The position numbers were made by a program, and so were the translations under genes. Shown here one piece after another: positions 1-8,657 of a DNA stretch of 64,000 nucleotides (the first letter of the stretch is position 1; each line of letters opens with the position of its first letter). Under the pieces are notes generated by a model. That model had not been told where the DNA came from. It worked only from the letters and a program-made list of their open reading frames with translations, and searched no databases. Source of the stretch: Scardovia inopinata JCM 12537 (GTDB taxonomy: Bacteria; Actinomycetota; Actinomycetes; Actinomycetales; Bifidobacteriaceae). Where the stretch lies: assembly GCF_001042695.1 (NCBI RefSeq), contig NZ_AP012334.1, positions 1,426,001-1,490,000 of the forward strand. Direction: 5' to 3'.

Positions 1-138
1 CTCTTCCTGCCAGCTGACCCCATCAAGGAACATATTTCCAGCTCCATTGTTAAGGATGTTGCCCGTCATGGAGGAGACATTTCAGGTATGGTTCCTGACA
101 ATGTTATTGATCCCCTGATGACTGCCCTGCAAATTTAG
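1..138 (+). CDS. coaD: Phosphopantetheine adenylyltransferase, C-terminal end (partial)
   Basis: The window opens inside a reading frame that stops at 136-138. The 45 residues visible end in [20 protein letters not shown] followed by a short tail, which is the conserved C-terminal helix of CoaD (the SSS-V-E-A-GG-V-VP pattern). CoaD transfers AMP from ATP to 4'-phosphopantetheine in coenzyme A synthesis. The nucleotide-binding N-terminal part lies outside the window. The position directly before a DivIVA-like gene, DUF177 and rpmF is the usual actinobacterial order and supports the call. Family assignment rests on this short tail only. Confidence 0.8.
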   Translation, partial: LFLPADPIKEHISSSIVKDVARHGGDISGMVPDNVIDPLMTALQI

Positions 139-274
139 CAGGAGAACAGAGGGATCTTTTAAGCCGCTATAAAACCTGGATTATCAGGCAAGAGAAGTAC
201 CATACAATAAGAATAAACCTTACAAATTTTTTACAAGAGACATAGACACCACAGACACCATAAGGAGGGTCATT

Positions 275-1132
275 ATGGAAGACGAGCTTTCCAGGGAGAA
301 TCCGACTCCGGCTTCCGATGGCTACGATGACGACGCCACCAGTCAAAACCCTGCAAGGAACAAAGTCGAAGCCGATTCTACCTACCAGCCTGACGCCCAG
401 GGATCCGAAGACAGATCAGGCCAGGAGGATCAGGAAGGCAGCAGCCAAGCAGGCCATCAGACAGACCAGACGGATAATGATCCGACCGATGCCGCTTTAC
501 GGGCTGTCAAACAATATATACCCGAAACGTACAATCAGCAGACCGAAGGCAACGATGACCCGGCAGATGATCGGATTGGGGATGAGCAGTTCACTACCGC
601 TTACGACATTATCGAACACATGGAGCAGTTGATAGAGGACGCCAAAACCAGTATTTTCAACACTGATGTGGTAAAAATCAGCAAGTCAGAGTTCCTGAGC
701 CTTCTGCATGATCTGAAGAAAGGTCTGCCGGTCCAGCTGGAACGGGCCTCCGCCCTTATGCGGGAGGCAGAACGCCGTCTGGAGAATGCTCAGACACAGT
801 CGAATTCCATTGTTTCTGATGCTCACAGTCGGGCTGAGGGAATTGTACGCGAGGCTAATGAACAGGCTCAGTTCCTTGCCGGCCAGGAGAATGTGGTCTC
901 TATTGCCACCGAAAAGGCTCGAGATATTCTGGACAGGGCGCAGGAGAAGGCCAATCAGCTGACCCGAGGTGCGAACGATTATGCATCCAAATCTATGCGG
1001 GATCTGGACGAGCAGATCACGGAAGTGCATAAGAGCATTCAATCCGGATTGCAGGTTCTTCACCAGCGACAGGAAGACAGGGAGCAGGATATTCCCCGCC
1101 TGTCAGCTGAAGATTATCCCGACCATCACTAA
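275..1132 (+). CDS. DivIVA-like coiled-coil cell-division/ATPase-type protein
   Basis: This 285-residue protein begins with an acidic, low-complexity region (about residues 1-110, rich in D, Q, E, S) followed by a long heptad-like helical region (about 115-275, e.g. LMREAERRLENAQTQ, then AHSRAEGIVREANEQAQ and EKARDILDRAQEKANQL) typical of actinobacterial DivIVA-related proteins encoded next to coaD. No signal peptide or membrane segment is seen. Start chosen from the strong site AAGGAGG 7-8 bases before ATG 275. In related genomes this protein is linked with the cell division/envelope scaffold; that role is inferred from shape and position. It precedes the DUF177 gene by 25 bases and is probably co-transcribed with it and rpmF. 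Confidence 0.75.
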   Translation: MEDELSRENPTPASDGYDDDATSQNPARNKVEADSTYQPDAQGSEDRSGQEDQEGSSQAGHQTDQTDNDPTDAALRAVKQYIPETYNQQTEGNDDPADDRIGDEQFTTAYDIIEHMEQLIEDAKTSIFNTDVVKISKSEFLSLLHDLKKGLPVQLERASALMREAERRLENAQTQSNSIVSDAHSRAEGIVREANEQAQFLAGQENVVSIATEKARDILDRAQEKANQLTRGANDYASKSMRDLDEQITEVHKSIQSGLQVLHQRQEDREQDIPRLSAEDYPDHH

Positions 1133-1157
1133 AACTCAATAAGGACTGTATATTTTT

Positions 1158-1769
1158 ATGACCCGTGAACACCCTACTGACTGGTCTTTGTCTATCTCTT
1201 CCCTCTCTCATAGGAGCGGCCAGACCCTTATGGTTGACACTACTATGCCAGCTCCCAGTGGAATTGGCGATGACATTGTAGGAATCCACGAGGGAGCACC
1301 TGTTACCATCACTGCCCGGCTGGAGAGCCTGTCGTCAGGCCTGCTTTTTACCGGAACTGTCAGCGCAGATCTGACTGGCCAGTGCACCCGCTGCCTGACC
1401 GATGTGGAAGATACATTGGATTTGCCCGTTTCCGCCTTTTTCTCCTATCAGGACCAGGGGGAAAGAAAAGCAGACAAAGAAGCTGAAGAGGAGATAGAGG
1501 TGACAGATCTGGATGAAAACTCTCAAGATGTATATTCTCTGGATCCTTCAGCCAGCTTGATCAACCTGGAATCCCTCCTCAGGGACAATCTGGTTCAGGC
1601 TCTCCCCCTGCAGCTTCTGTGCAAACCGGATTGCCTGGGCCTGTGCTCTCAATGCGGAATTAATCTCAACGATAATCCCGACCACCACCATCAGGTAACT
1701 GATCTGAGGTGGGCTGATCTGGAAGCTTTCAAGCAGCAGCTGGGCAAGGAAACGTCTGGAAAAGACTAA
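1158..1769 (+). CDS. DUF177 (YceD) family protein
   Basis: The 203-residue product has the DUF177/YceD layout: an N-terminal domain, a CTRC pair near residue 75, an acidic linker, and a C-terminal CKPDCLGLCSQCG cluster around residues 155-167 that could bind zinc. YceD-family proteins are nearly always encoded just before rpmF (L32), as here, and have been linked to 23S rRNA accumulation in bacteria and plants. The gene sits 25 bases after the coiled-coil gene and about 80 bases before rpmF on the same strand, consistent with one operon. The family is clear; its biochemical activity is not known. Confidence 0.85.
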   Translation: MTREHPTDWSLSISSLSHRSGQTLMVDTTMPAPSGIGDDIVGIHEGAPVTITARLESLSSGLLFTGTVSADLTGQCTRCLTDVEDTLDLPVSAFFSYQDQGERKADKEAEEEIEVTDLDENSQDVYSLDPSASLINLESLLRDNLVQALPLQLLCKPDCLGLCSQCGINLNDNPDHHHQVTDLRWADLEAFKQQLGKETSGKD

Positions 1770-1847
1770 CGCATACAGTTTTCGAGGGGTTGCACTAAAC
1801 TCACCTATGCTTAAGCAAATTTATATCGATCGAAAAAGAGGATAACT

Positions 1848-2045
1848 ATGGCATTGCCCAAGTACAGGACTTCCCGCGCTAATACGCATACCCGCCGCGC
1901 TGCTTGGAAGGCACAGGCTACTACCACTATTGCCTGCCCCAACTGCGGGGCTCCCACTCTGTCACACATGGCCTGCCCCAACTGCGGCTCTTTCCGTGGC
2001 CGCACCTACAGGGCAGCAGTCAAGCGGACTTTGGCTAATAACTAA
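1848..2045 (+). CDS. rpmF: 50S ribosomal protein L32
   Basis: The 65-residue product is L32: basic N-terminus with [20 protein letters not shown], then two CPNCG pairs (about residues 30-33 and 43-46) that form a zinc ribbon, then a basic tail. Having all four cysteines makes this the zinc-binding (C+) form. A GAGG site precedes ATG 1848. It lies downstream of DUF177, the usual partner, and is followed by a good hairpin terminator at 2083-2119. Confidence 0.97.
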   Translation: MALPKYRTSRANTHTRRAAWKAQATTTIACPNCGAPTLSHMACPNCGSFRGRTYRAAVKRTLANN

Positions 2046-2082
2046 GCTAATCCCTAATAAGTAGTTTGGGAATAAATGATGA

Positions 2083-2119
2083 ATCCTTGCAACCGACGGG
2101 TTGCAGGGATTTGTTTTTC
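2083..2119 (+). terminator. Rho-independent terminator after rpmF
   Basis: TCCTTGCAACC pairs with GGTTGCAGGGA around a short loop (one G-T type mismatch), followed by TTTGTTTTT. It closes the coaD-rpmF operon 38 bases after the rpmF stop. Confidence 0.8.
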
Positions 2120-2178
2120 TAATATTTAGTTTGTACAACTACACAAACGCTTTTATACACAGGTTTTATACATAGCTT

Positions 2179-2802
2179 TTATACACCGTTTCTGCAGTGT
2201 CCTAAATAATCCACTCTTGTTTCCCCATAAAGCCGACTGTCCGTTATTTCCCAACCCTGGGGAGCCATTACAGCCTCACTCCTGGCCGACCTCTCCACTA
2301 TCAGAACTGCATCATCTGCCATCCAGCCTCTTTCAGCCAGCAAGGCCACCATATGACTGCAGTCCTGACTGCTGACTGCGTAAGGAGGATCCATAAAGAC
2401 CACAGTGGCGGGAAGAAGAGAGGCCTTATGGCTCCCGGCTCCCTGTAAGGAACTGTGATCAGGGCCGGCGGCAAGGTACAATTCAGCTTTTTTCTTAATA
2501 ATTCTGATGTTCAGACTCCCATCCTTGGCAAGTAAATCGCCGGCAGTTCTGCGAATACAGGAGACAACCTGACCATGAGCTTCCACCGCTGTCAAAGCCT
2601 GAGCACCACGGGACAGGGCCTCAAAACCTAAGGCTCCAGTCCCGGCAAAGAGATCCAGAACCCGGGCCTGGTCAAGAATACCCCAAGAATCCAAACGGGA
2701 AAAAATTGCCTCTTTGGTCCGGTCAGTGGTAGGCCTGGTAATGCTCCCGTCTTTAGGGGTATATATGTGACTGTTTTTAAATCGTCCGGCTATTATGCGC
2801 AT
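2179..2802 (-). CDS. rsmD: 16S rRNA (guanine(966)-N2)-methyltransferase
   Basis: RsmD methylates G966 of 16S rRNA using S-adenosylmethionine. The 207-residue protein starts MRIIAGRFK as in the family, carries the SAM-binding motif DLFAGTGALGFEALSRGA (about residues 49-66) and the catalytic motif FMDPPYAV (about 135-142), a DPPY-type amino-methyltransferase signature. Length is usual for RsmD. It lies on the minus strand downstream of recG, the common actinobacterial order, separated from it by about 215 bases without a convincing gene. Confidence 0.95.
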   Translation of the reverse strand: MRIIAGRFKNSHIYTPKDGSITRPTTDRTKEAIFSRLDSWGILDQARVLDLFAGTGALGFEALSRGAQALTAVEAHGQVVSCIRRTAGDLLAKDGSLNIRIIKKKAELYLAAGPDHSSLQGAGSHKASLLPATVVFMDPPYAVSSQDCSHMVALLAERGWMADDAVLIVERSARSEAVMAPQGWEITDSRLYGETRVDYLGHCRNGV

Positions 2803-3018
2803 GCTCTCATTATCCTGACGGGTCTGACAGGAGGCCCCATACTTGTCGTGCCAGCCACCATCGGGGTCAATCAGCCAGGAATGCGATCTGATAAAAGATT
2901 TGATTGTTTTCCATCCTGGGTTTTCGGCTTATTGCAGTCTTCAACCCAATGGCGACTATATCATTTTTTGGAAGGAGAAGCGCTCTCCGGGGCTAACAAT
3001 AAGTAATTTCTATGATAA

Positions 3019-5292
3019 TCAGGTTGAAATCAGCAGATTCCCTTTACCCCGGGTAAAATCGAGAACTGCCCCAGCCAGCTGTAGATGTCCCTCCTGGCTC
3101 AGGTTCGGATCAGACACAAGCACGTTGTCTGCATCCTTTCTGGCGGAAGAAATGATATCGGCATCCTTAACCACTCGCAGGAGCTTGAAGGAGGTGCGTC
3201 CGCCCGACTGAGCGTCTCCCAAAACATCTCCGGCTCCGCGTAGCTCCAAATCAGCCTGGGCAATTTTTGCCCCGTCAGATGTTGAACGAATGACTTCCAG
3301 CCTCTGAGCAGCCAAAGAATCTTGGGGAGCCCGACTTATAAAGAAAGCCCAACTGCGGGATTTCCCCCTCCCCACCCGGCCCCGCAGCTGATGCAGCTGG
3401 GAGAGTCCAAAACGGTCGGCATCAAAAACAACAATGCAGCTGGCTTCAGGAACATCCACTCCTACTTCAATAACTGTTGTAGCAACAAGCAGAGGGGAGG
3501 TGCCGGAAGAAAAATCTTTCATCACCTGGTCTTTGGTTTCATCGTCATCACGGCCAGTAAGGGTAGCAATCTGAATACCTGAGAACTGGGGCAATCCCGC
3601 CAGCCGGGCTGCAATTTCTGATACGGAATGCAGGGGCCTTTCCCTTTCCTGATCGTCTGCCAGCATGCCATCCGCATCATAGCTCAGCAGGTCTATCGTA
3701 TCCGTTTCCTCAGTACCGTCCCTTCCACCATTAGCAGAATCAGCATCCTGACTGTCATCAATGCGGGGACAAATCACATAGGCCCTCTCCCCTGCATCCA
3801 GACGATGCCTGATGTGAGCAAACATCTGTCCCATAATTTGCGAGTCATTTTCTTCAATTACCACAGATGTAATCGGCTGTCTGCCCTGGGGAAGCTCAGT
3901 AAGCCAGGAAATATCAAGATTGCCGAACCAGGTCATGGCTGCTGAACGGGGAATAGGGGTGGCGGTCATCACCAGCAGATGAGGAATGGCAGATGATTCT
4001 TCCCGCATTTTCTCTCTCTGTTCAACCCCAAACCTATGCTGTTCGTCAATAACTTCCAGGGCCACATGAGGAGCTTGAAAAGTGGAAGAAAAGGCTGCAT
4101 GGGTAGCTACTACTATGCAGGGAACCCCACTAGCAGGAATAGCCAGGGCCTGGCGCCGATCAGCCAGATGCATACCTCCGGTCAGCAAAACAAGGGGCAG
4201 ATCAATTTCCGCTTTCTGAAGCATGGAGGCGATCACCTGATAGTGTTGCCGGGCCAAAACCTGAGTTGGAGCAACCAAAACTGCTTGATATCCGGAACTC
4301 GCCGCCTGCAGCAGAGCAGCTAGAGCAACCACAGTTTTTCCTGAGCCAACTTCCCCCTGGAGCAACCGGCTCATGGGATAGTCTCGACCCATGTCAGTCT
4401 GAATCTGACTTATCACTTCTTCCTGGCCTGAAGTCAAGTCAAAGGGAAGGGAGTGAATAAATTTCTCTGTCAGGCTGGTTTCTGTGCAGATATAAGAATC
4501 GCTGGATTGCATTTTCTCCCGCTCCTGCAGGAGGGCGGTTTGCGACACCAGGGCCTCTTCATAACGCATAGTAGAAATTCCCCGCCAGAATTCGTCAATG
4601 CTGTGTGGATTATGGATAGCCATCAGCGCCTGGGAACGATGCATAAAAGTTCCTGACAGTTCCTCAGGTATGACATCAGGAATAGGATCTTGCAGCGACT
4701 GTAAAATTCCCAGAATAGATTCATGGATATGAGCGGAAGAAATTCGGGAATTGGCATGGTAAATTGGCTGAGGTCTTGATAGCTGATGTATGCCTTCCTC
4801 AAGAGAAGCCACATCTGCTGAATCTTCTTGCCCAGGTTCTGCTACTGTTAAGATTTCCGGGTGAGTAAACTGAAGATTGTTTCCGTATAGGCTGGCTTCT
4901 CCGCTGGCAACAAGGGTTCTCCCCTTTTTCAGCCGGCTTAACAGCCAATCGGCATAATGTTTTTTATAGGTGAAGAAGGTAAAAGTAGCATACCCCTCAT
5001 ATTGACCCGCAGATGGATTAACCAGATCTGCATCGTCTACCTGGACCTCTACCCGGTACCCCCGTCTAGCGTTCATGGGAACAACTCTGATCCGACGCAC
5101 AGTGGCAGCAAAAGCTGCCTTTTGCCCAATCTTTACCTGTCGCAGAGTACAGCACTTCACAGGGTCAGTAACCCTAAAAGGATAATAAAACAGGGCGTCG
5201 GCTACAGTTGTAAGGCCCAGACTTTTGAATGCACTTACCCGACGCTTGTTAGAGATTACCGATGACAATGACGAGTTGAGACTAAGAGCCAT
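3019..5292 (-). CDS. recG: ATP-dependent DNA helicase RecG
   Basis: RecG remodels stalled replication forks and branched DNA. The 757-residue protein has the N-terminal wedge/OB region (to about residue 160), then a superfamily 2 helicase core with Walker A GEVGSGKT (about 313-320), the DEQHRFGV box (Walker B, about 417-424), motif III VMTATPIPR, and motif VI QLRGRVGRGK near residue 660. Length is a little above the typical ~690-700. It follows rpmB on the minus strand, beyond a terminator, as in many actinobacteria. The catalytic motifs are intact. Confidence 0.97.
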   Translation of the reverse strand: MALSLNSSLSSVISNKRRVSAFKSLGLTTVADALFYYPFRVTDPVKCCTLRQVKIGQKAAFAATVRRIRVVPMNARRGYRVEVQVDDADLVNPSAGQYEGYATFTFFTYKKHYADWLLSRLKKGRTLVASGEASLYGNNLQFTHPEILTVAEPGQEDSADVASLEEGIHQLSRPQPIYHANSRISSAHIHESILGILQSLQDPIPDVIPEELSGTFMHRSQALMAIHNPHSIDEFWRGISTMRYEEALVSQTALLQEREKMQSSDSYICTETSLTEKFIHSLPFDLTSGQEEVISQIQTDMGRDYPMSRLLQGEVGSGKTVVALAALLQAASSGYQAVLVAPTQVLARQHYQVIASMLQKAEIDLPLVLLTGGMHLADRRQALAIPASGVPCIVVATHAAFSSTFQAPHVALEVIDEQHRFGVEQREKMREESSAIPHLLVMTATPIPRSAAMTWFGNLDISWLTELPQGRQPITSVVIEENDSQIMGQMFAHIRHRLDAGERAYVICPRIDDSQDADSANGGRDGTEETDTIDLLSYDADGMLADDQERERPLHSVSEIAARLAGLPQFSGIQIATLTGRDDDETKDQVMKDFSSGTSPLLVATTVIEVGVDVPEASCIVVFDADRFGLSQLHQLRGRVGRGKSRSWAFFISRAPQDSLAAQRLEVIRSTSDGAKIAQADLELRGAGDVLGDAQSGGRTSFKLLRVVKDADIISSARKDADNVLVSDPNLSQEGHLQLAGAVLDFTRGKGNLLIST

Positions 5293-5304
5293 AGTGCCTT
5301 CTTA

Positions 5305-5333
5305 AACAACAAAACCCCGCACAAGGCGGGGTA
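5305..5333 (-). terminator. Rho-independent terminator after rpmB
   Basis: On the minus strand ACCCCGC and GCGGGGT pair around a 5-base loop (ACAAG on the plus strand) and are followed by TTTTGTTGTTT. It lies between the rpmB stop and the recG start, so recG probably needs its own promoter or read-through. Confidence 0.8.
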
Positions 5334-5355
5334 AAGTCTTTATGCTCATCACTTA

Positions 5356-5550
5356 CTAAGCAACGCGGCGCTGAACCTTGCCAGCCTTGAGGCAGGAAGT
5401 GCACACACGCAGACGGACGTTCCTGCCGTCAACAGTAGTGTGGACTGCCTGCAGGTTAGGCAGGAAACGACGCTTATTGCGAATATGTGAATGAGATACG
5501 GAATATCCGACCTGTGGGCCTTTACCGCATACATCGCAGCGAGCTGCCAT
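5356..5550 (-). CDS. rpmB: 50S ribosomal protein L28
   Basis: The 64-residue product matches L28: [20 protein letters not shown] at the start, then [10 protein letters not shown] and [11 protein letters not shown]. Four cysteines in two CxxC pairs (residues 5/8 and 49/52) mark the zinc-binding form. The start is chosen as the ATG giving the family N-terminus, with AGGAG a few bases upstream. It is a single-gene unit with a terminator just behind it. Confidence 0.97.
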   Translation of the reverse strand: MAARCDVCGKGPQVGYSVSHSHIRNKRRFLPNLQAVHTTVDGRNVRLRVCTSCLKAGKVQRRVA

Positions 5551-5734
5551 ATTAACTCCTCATTAGTTTCACGTCTGGCCGTACCACAGCAGCCTTGTAC
5601 ATTCCGGGCGCACAAAACCTTTGCAGATACGCAACGTGTTCATAGTAGCGTAACGCCCATACATGAGCAAGGATTGAGTGTTTTTCAGCGCCAGGCAAAA
5701 ACCAGGGCTGAATGATCAAATTTCAGTATCACCT

Positions 5735-6958
5735 TTATAGGTTGGGGTTGGCGGTGAATCCTCCGTCGTATACGTAGGGTTTTGTGTAGCCTTTCATGAG
5801 TTTGGTTAGGGTTTGATTCAGGGTGATGGTTATCTCGGTTTTTCGTGTTGTCTTGTTAATAAAAAACAGTTGAACCGGGCGGAATTTTCCTCCACTTCCA
5901 TACTGAATACGTAGGATACTATAATAGTGGCGGGTCGAAGAAAAATCATTATGATGCTGCAGAAGATCATTATCCGATATGGTGCGGGGTAGGGGCTTCG
6001 GGTTGAACCGGTGGAGGATACGACCGGTATGCGTATTTACCTGGATCAGGTCCCCCGTCTCATAGGACACAAAAACCAGGGTTGACCCATCAGGGCTGAA
6101 ACTTCCTCTATCGTAGCTTTGTGACTGATCGTAAGGGACAGTAAGAGGATGGTTGTTCTTATCCCTGATAGGGATAAGAGTGGGTTTACCGGTGTGAATA
6201 TTCCACCTAAGGATCTGAGGTTGAGAAATATCCTCCCGAGGGTTATAAGACGCGACAGAAACATACTCCCCACGATCACAATAAGTAGTCCATATGCCAC
6301 CAGCAGACAGTTTCTTACTGGCGCTGTCTATAAGAAACTTTTTCGAGGAGAACGGTGCTATCTGACGAAGCATGAAATAGCTTAACCCTTTTTCCTCATC
6401 TACCGGCCCCTCCCGTAATCCCCATAAGTGCGTGCCACAAAAAGCACTGGACGACATAATCTCTGAGGTGATGGTGTGTAAGTTCTTGGAGGATAGGGGG
6501 ATGAGTTGGAGGGTGTTTTTAATATCAGCTGTAAACCCGACATCAAAAATACCCACAGCTTCTCCTTGAGGATCTTCTATAATCGTGTTCTGGAAGAGGG
6601 TTTTCGGGCTAGCTACTTCTCGATGCTGGTAAGGAGATGACGAGCTAATAAAATAGTTTGTCCGATAGTCAGCAAAAAACACTCCCCTCCTCGTCCACAG
6701 GGGCTTTTGATAGGCCATGCCGGCGGTTTTGATTGTCTGGTAGGAGCCATCTTTCCTGATGAACACCACCATCCCACCAGACTTACGCACCTCCTCCTCA
6801 TACTGAGGGTTCAAGGAAATAACAGCCACCACATCCCTCAAGGACACCTCCTGGAAGGGTATCATCTTCACCCGGGGAGAACACGCCGACAAGAAAACCA
6901 TACACCAGACAAGACACACGAGAACACACCACCTGACCCACCGCCGAAGAAAAAACAC
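5735..6958 (-). CDS. Putative secreted lipoprotein with beta-propeller-like repeats
   Basis: I do not recognise a named family. The frame is open to ATG 7084, but the N-terminus fits a lipoprotein signal best if translation starts at GTG 6958: short basic region (FFLRRWVRW), hydrophobic core, then a lipobox FLSAC. The mature part has strands such as FSPDGSTLVFVSYETGDLIQVNTHTGRI, which resemble TolB/WD40-like propeller blades. The product is expected to be anchored on the outer face of the membrane. The upstream half of the frame is unusually rich in G and T on the coding strand, and an 11-G run lies about 170 bases upstream of the chosen start. No clear ribosome site was found for either start, so the start is uncertain. 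Confidence 0.6.
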   Translation of the reverse strand: MFFLRRWVRWCVLVCLVWCMVFLSACSPRVKMIPFQEVSLRDVVAVISLNPQYEEEVRKSGGMVVFIRKDGSYQTIKTAGMAYQKPLWTRRGVFFADYRTNYFISSSSPYQHREVASPKTLFQNTIIEDPQGEAVGIFDVGFTADIKNTLQLIPLSSKNLHTITSEIMSSSAFCGTHLWGLREGPVDEEKGLSYFMLRQIAPFSSKKFLIDSASKKLSAGGIWTTYCDRGEYVSVASYNPREDISQPQILRWNIHTGKPTLIPIRDKNNHPLTVPYDQSQSYDRGSFSPDGSTLVFVSYETGDLIQVNTHTGRILHRFNPKPLPRTISDNDLLQHHNDFSSTRHYYSILRIQYGSGGKFRPVQLFFINKTTRKTEITITLNQTLTKLMKGYTKPYVYDGGFTANPNL

Positions 6959-7316
6959 GGGACTACAAGAAACAAGATAAGCTCTACAATCAGCAGACAC
7001 CCTACCAGACTCACCCACCAGACACCCCCATCGGCGTACCAGAAAACATGAAAAACAGAACAATAACATTCTTTCTTGCCACACACTCTACACCACCATT
7101 CCATAGCCTGCAAGAAACACTCCATCATTCCCCCCCCCCCACTAACCTCCCAAAAAAAACAAAACCCACACTAACCAGTCCAACAAAACCACACCACCCA
7201 ACAAAAACACGCCACCCACCCCAACCAGCAGCCACACACCACCCACAATGCAAAAACTCAGAAAATTATCCAGTTTACTCATAGTTTTCTTCATAAAAAT
7301 GTGCAAAAATACAGGT
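6959..7316. other. Strand-asymmetric, G-poor intergenic region with an 11-base C run
   Basis: Between the divergent lipoprotein and MscS genes the plus strand is almost free of G, especially about 7136-7246, and consists of C/A tracts. It holds an uninterrupted run of 11 C at 7130-7140. On the minus strand this reads as clustered GGG/GGGG tracts with G-quadruplex potential upstream of the lipoprotein gene. I see no RNA gene or convincing protein frame here. Confidence 0.7.
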
Positions 7317-8630
7317 ATGAATACAGTCGGACTTACCTTCCCTACCAAATGGAGCACTATTGAAGCCTGGTTTTCTGCCCGGTCCTCCAGAATCATCTAT
7401 CTTGTCGTCACTTTTGTTGTCGCCTTTTTTCTTATAAAGTGGGTTACCCGCCTTACTCAAACAGCTTTTAACCGGACCAAACTCCCCAGCGCCACCCTGT
7501 TCATCAACATCCTCCGCATTTTCCTCTGGTTCATAGCTGTTTTAATTGTTCTTAAACCTGTTTTTGGCATTACTCCCAGTACCTTCATCGCTGCTCTGGG
7601 AGTTGGTGGTCTTGCCGTATCCCTCGGTTTGCAGGATACTATTTCAAATCTGGTCGGAGGATTCACTCTTATGATGGGAAAGGTTATTTCCCCAGGAGAC
7701 ACCATTAAAATCAACGATTCTGTGGGAACTGTTAAAGACATTACCTGGCGTCACACCATAATTCGCGAGCGCACAGGCAGCGAAATCTGGATCCCCAACT
7801 CGGTTCTTAACTCCACACAGTTGGAAAAACTGCCCACCACCAACGCTGCTTTCACTACCGTTCCCTTTGTTATGAGAGGCGACACCAATGTTTCTATGGC
7901 CAGCAAACGAATTCTGGAATTAGTTGGCCGTGCAACTTCTCAGTTAAGTCTGAAGAAAACTAACCCGTCAGTGCGTTTTACTGGCTTCAGTCCTTATGGG
8001 ATTACTGGCGAAATAGTACTCTATGCTGCCCACGGAGTAAGTTTTGCCCAGATCGCTGATGCAGCGTCCCGGGCCATTGCCGGAGAAGATTACATAGTTC
8101 AGAATGGCAGTGAAGAGCCTCTGGCTGGGCCGGTACCAGTAGAAGATAATCAGGAAACAATAGCTTTTAAGCCTTCCAAGCAACTCAAGCAGGGCGAAAT
8201 CGCGCCGCAAGCCGTGGTGCAGGAGCGGTCCAGGGAAAACTTAAAACAACCTTCCATGGTGAACCCTCCAAGAAATCAAGACAAAGATCGTGGCCAGACT
8301 TTAAGCAAAAATTCTCAGGAGGCACAGGGGAACCCCTATGTTAACAGAATCCTGAAAAAACTGGTATCAGCAACAGAATCGCGGGAAAACCGTAAAAAAA
8401 GAAGGAACCGTTCTTCAGGCGCAGTTGGTGGTAAAAATGAAAGAAAGCCATCGGATATATCAGCATCTCCAACCAATCCCGAAGTCATCCGCCAAATTGG
8501 GGTGGTAGCTAATCCAGATAAGGTGGAAGCAATTTCGACCACCCAGATGCGACGATTCAATAAACCTCGTCATTCTGGAAGCCTCCGCCGGATTGGCAGT
8601 ACGCGCTCGGGAAAACAGACAAAGGATTAG
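7317..8630 (+). CDS. MscS-family mechanosensitive ion channel with long C-terminal tail
   Basis: The protein belongs to the small-conductance mechanosensitive channel family, which releases solutes when membrane tension rises. Membrane segments lie at about residues 20-45 and 65-90, followed by the pore helix pattern ALGVGGLAVSLGLQDTISNLVGGF and the beta domain with MGKVISPGDTIKINDSVGTVKDI and IPNSVL. After the family core (about 250 residues) there is an unusual hydrophilic, charged, probably disordered tail of about 170 residues rich in K, R, N, Q and S. ATG 7317 was preferred because it gives a typical short N-terminus; ATG 7248 in the same frame is an alternative. No operon partner is evident. 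Confidence 0.85.
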   Translation: MNTVGLTFPTKWSTIEAWFSARSSRIIYLVVTFVVAFFLIKWVTRLTQTAFNRTKLPSATLFINILRIFLWFIAVLIVLKPVFGITPSTFIAALGVGGLAVSLGLQDTISNLVGGFTLMMGKVISPGDTIKINDSVGTVKDITWRHTIIRERTGSEIWIPNSVLNSTQLEKLPTTNAAFTTVPFVMRGDTNVSMASKRILELVGRATSQLSLKKTNPSVRFTGFSPYGITGEIVLYAAHGVSFAQIADAASRAIAGEDYIVQNGSEEPLAGPVPVEDNQETIAFKPSKQLKQGEIAPQAVVQERSRENLKQPSMVNPPRNQDKDRGQTLSKNSQEAQGNPYVNRILKKLVSATESRENRKKRRNRSSGAVGGKNERKPSDISASPTNPEVIRQIGVVANPDKVEAISTTQMRRFNKPRHSGSLRRIGSTRSGKQTKD

Positions 8631-8657
8631 CGCCGAACCCAATCAGCACAAATTCAC

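Noticed and set aside
318-632. Open frame of 104 codons overlapping the coiled-coil gene
   Set aside because: It lies in another frame of a well-supported gene and has no ribosome site; its composition is a shadow of the acidic repeats.
2767-3018. Possible small gene between rsmD and recG
   Set aside because: Two overlapping plus-strand frames, both running into neighbouring genes, without a ribosome site or protein-like pattern; treated as intergenic.
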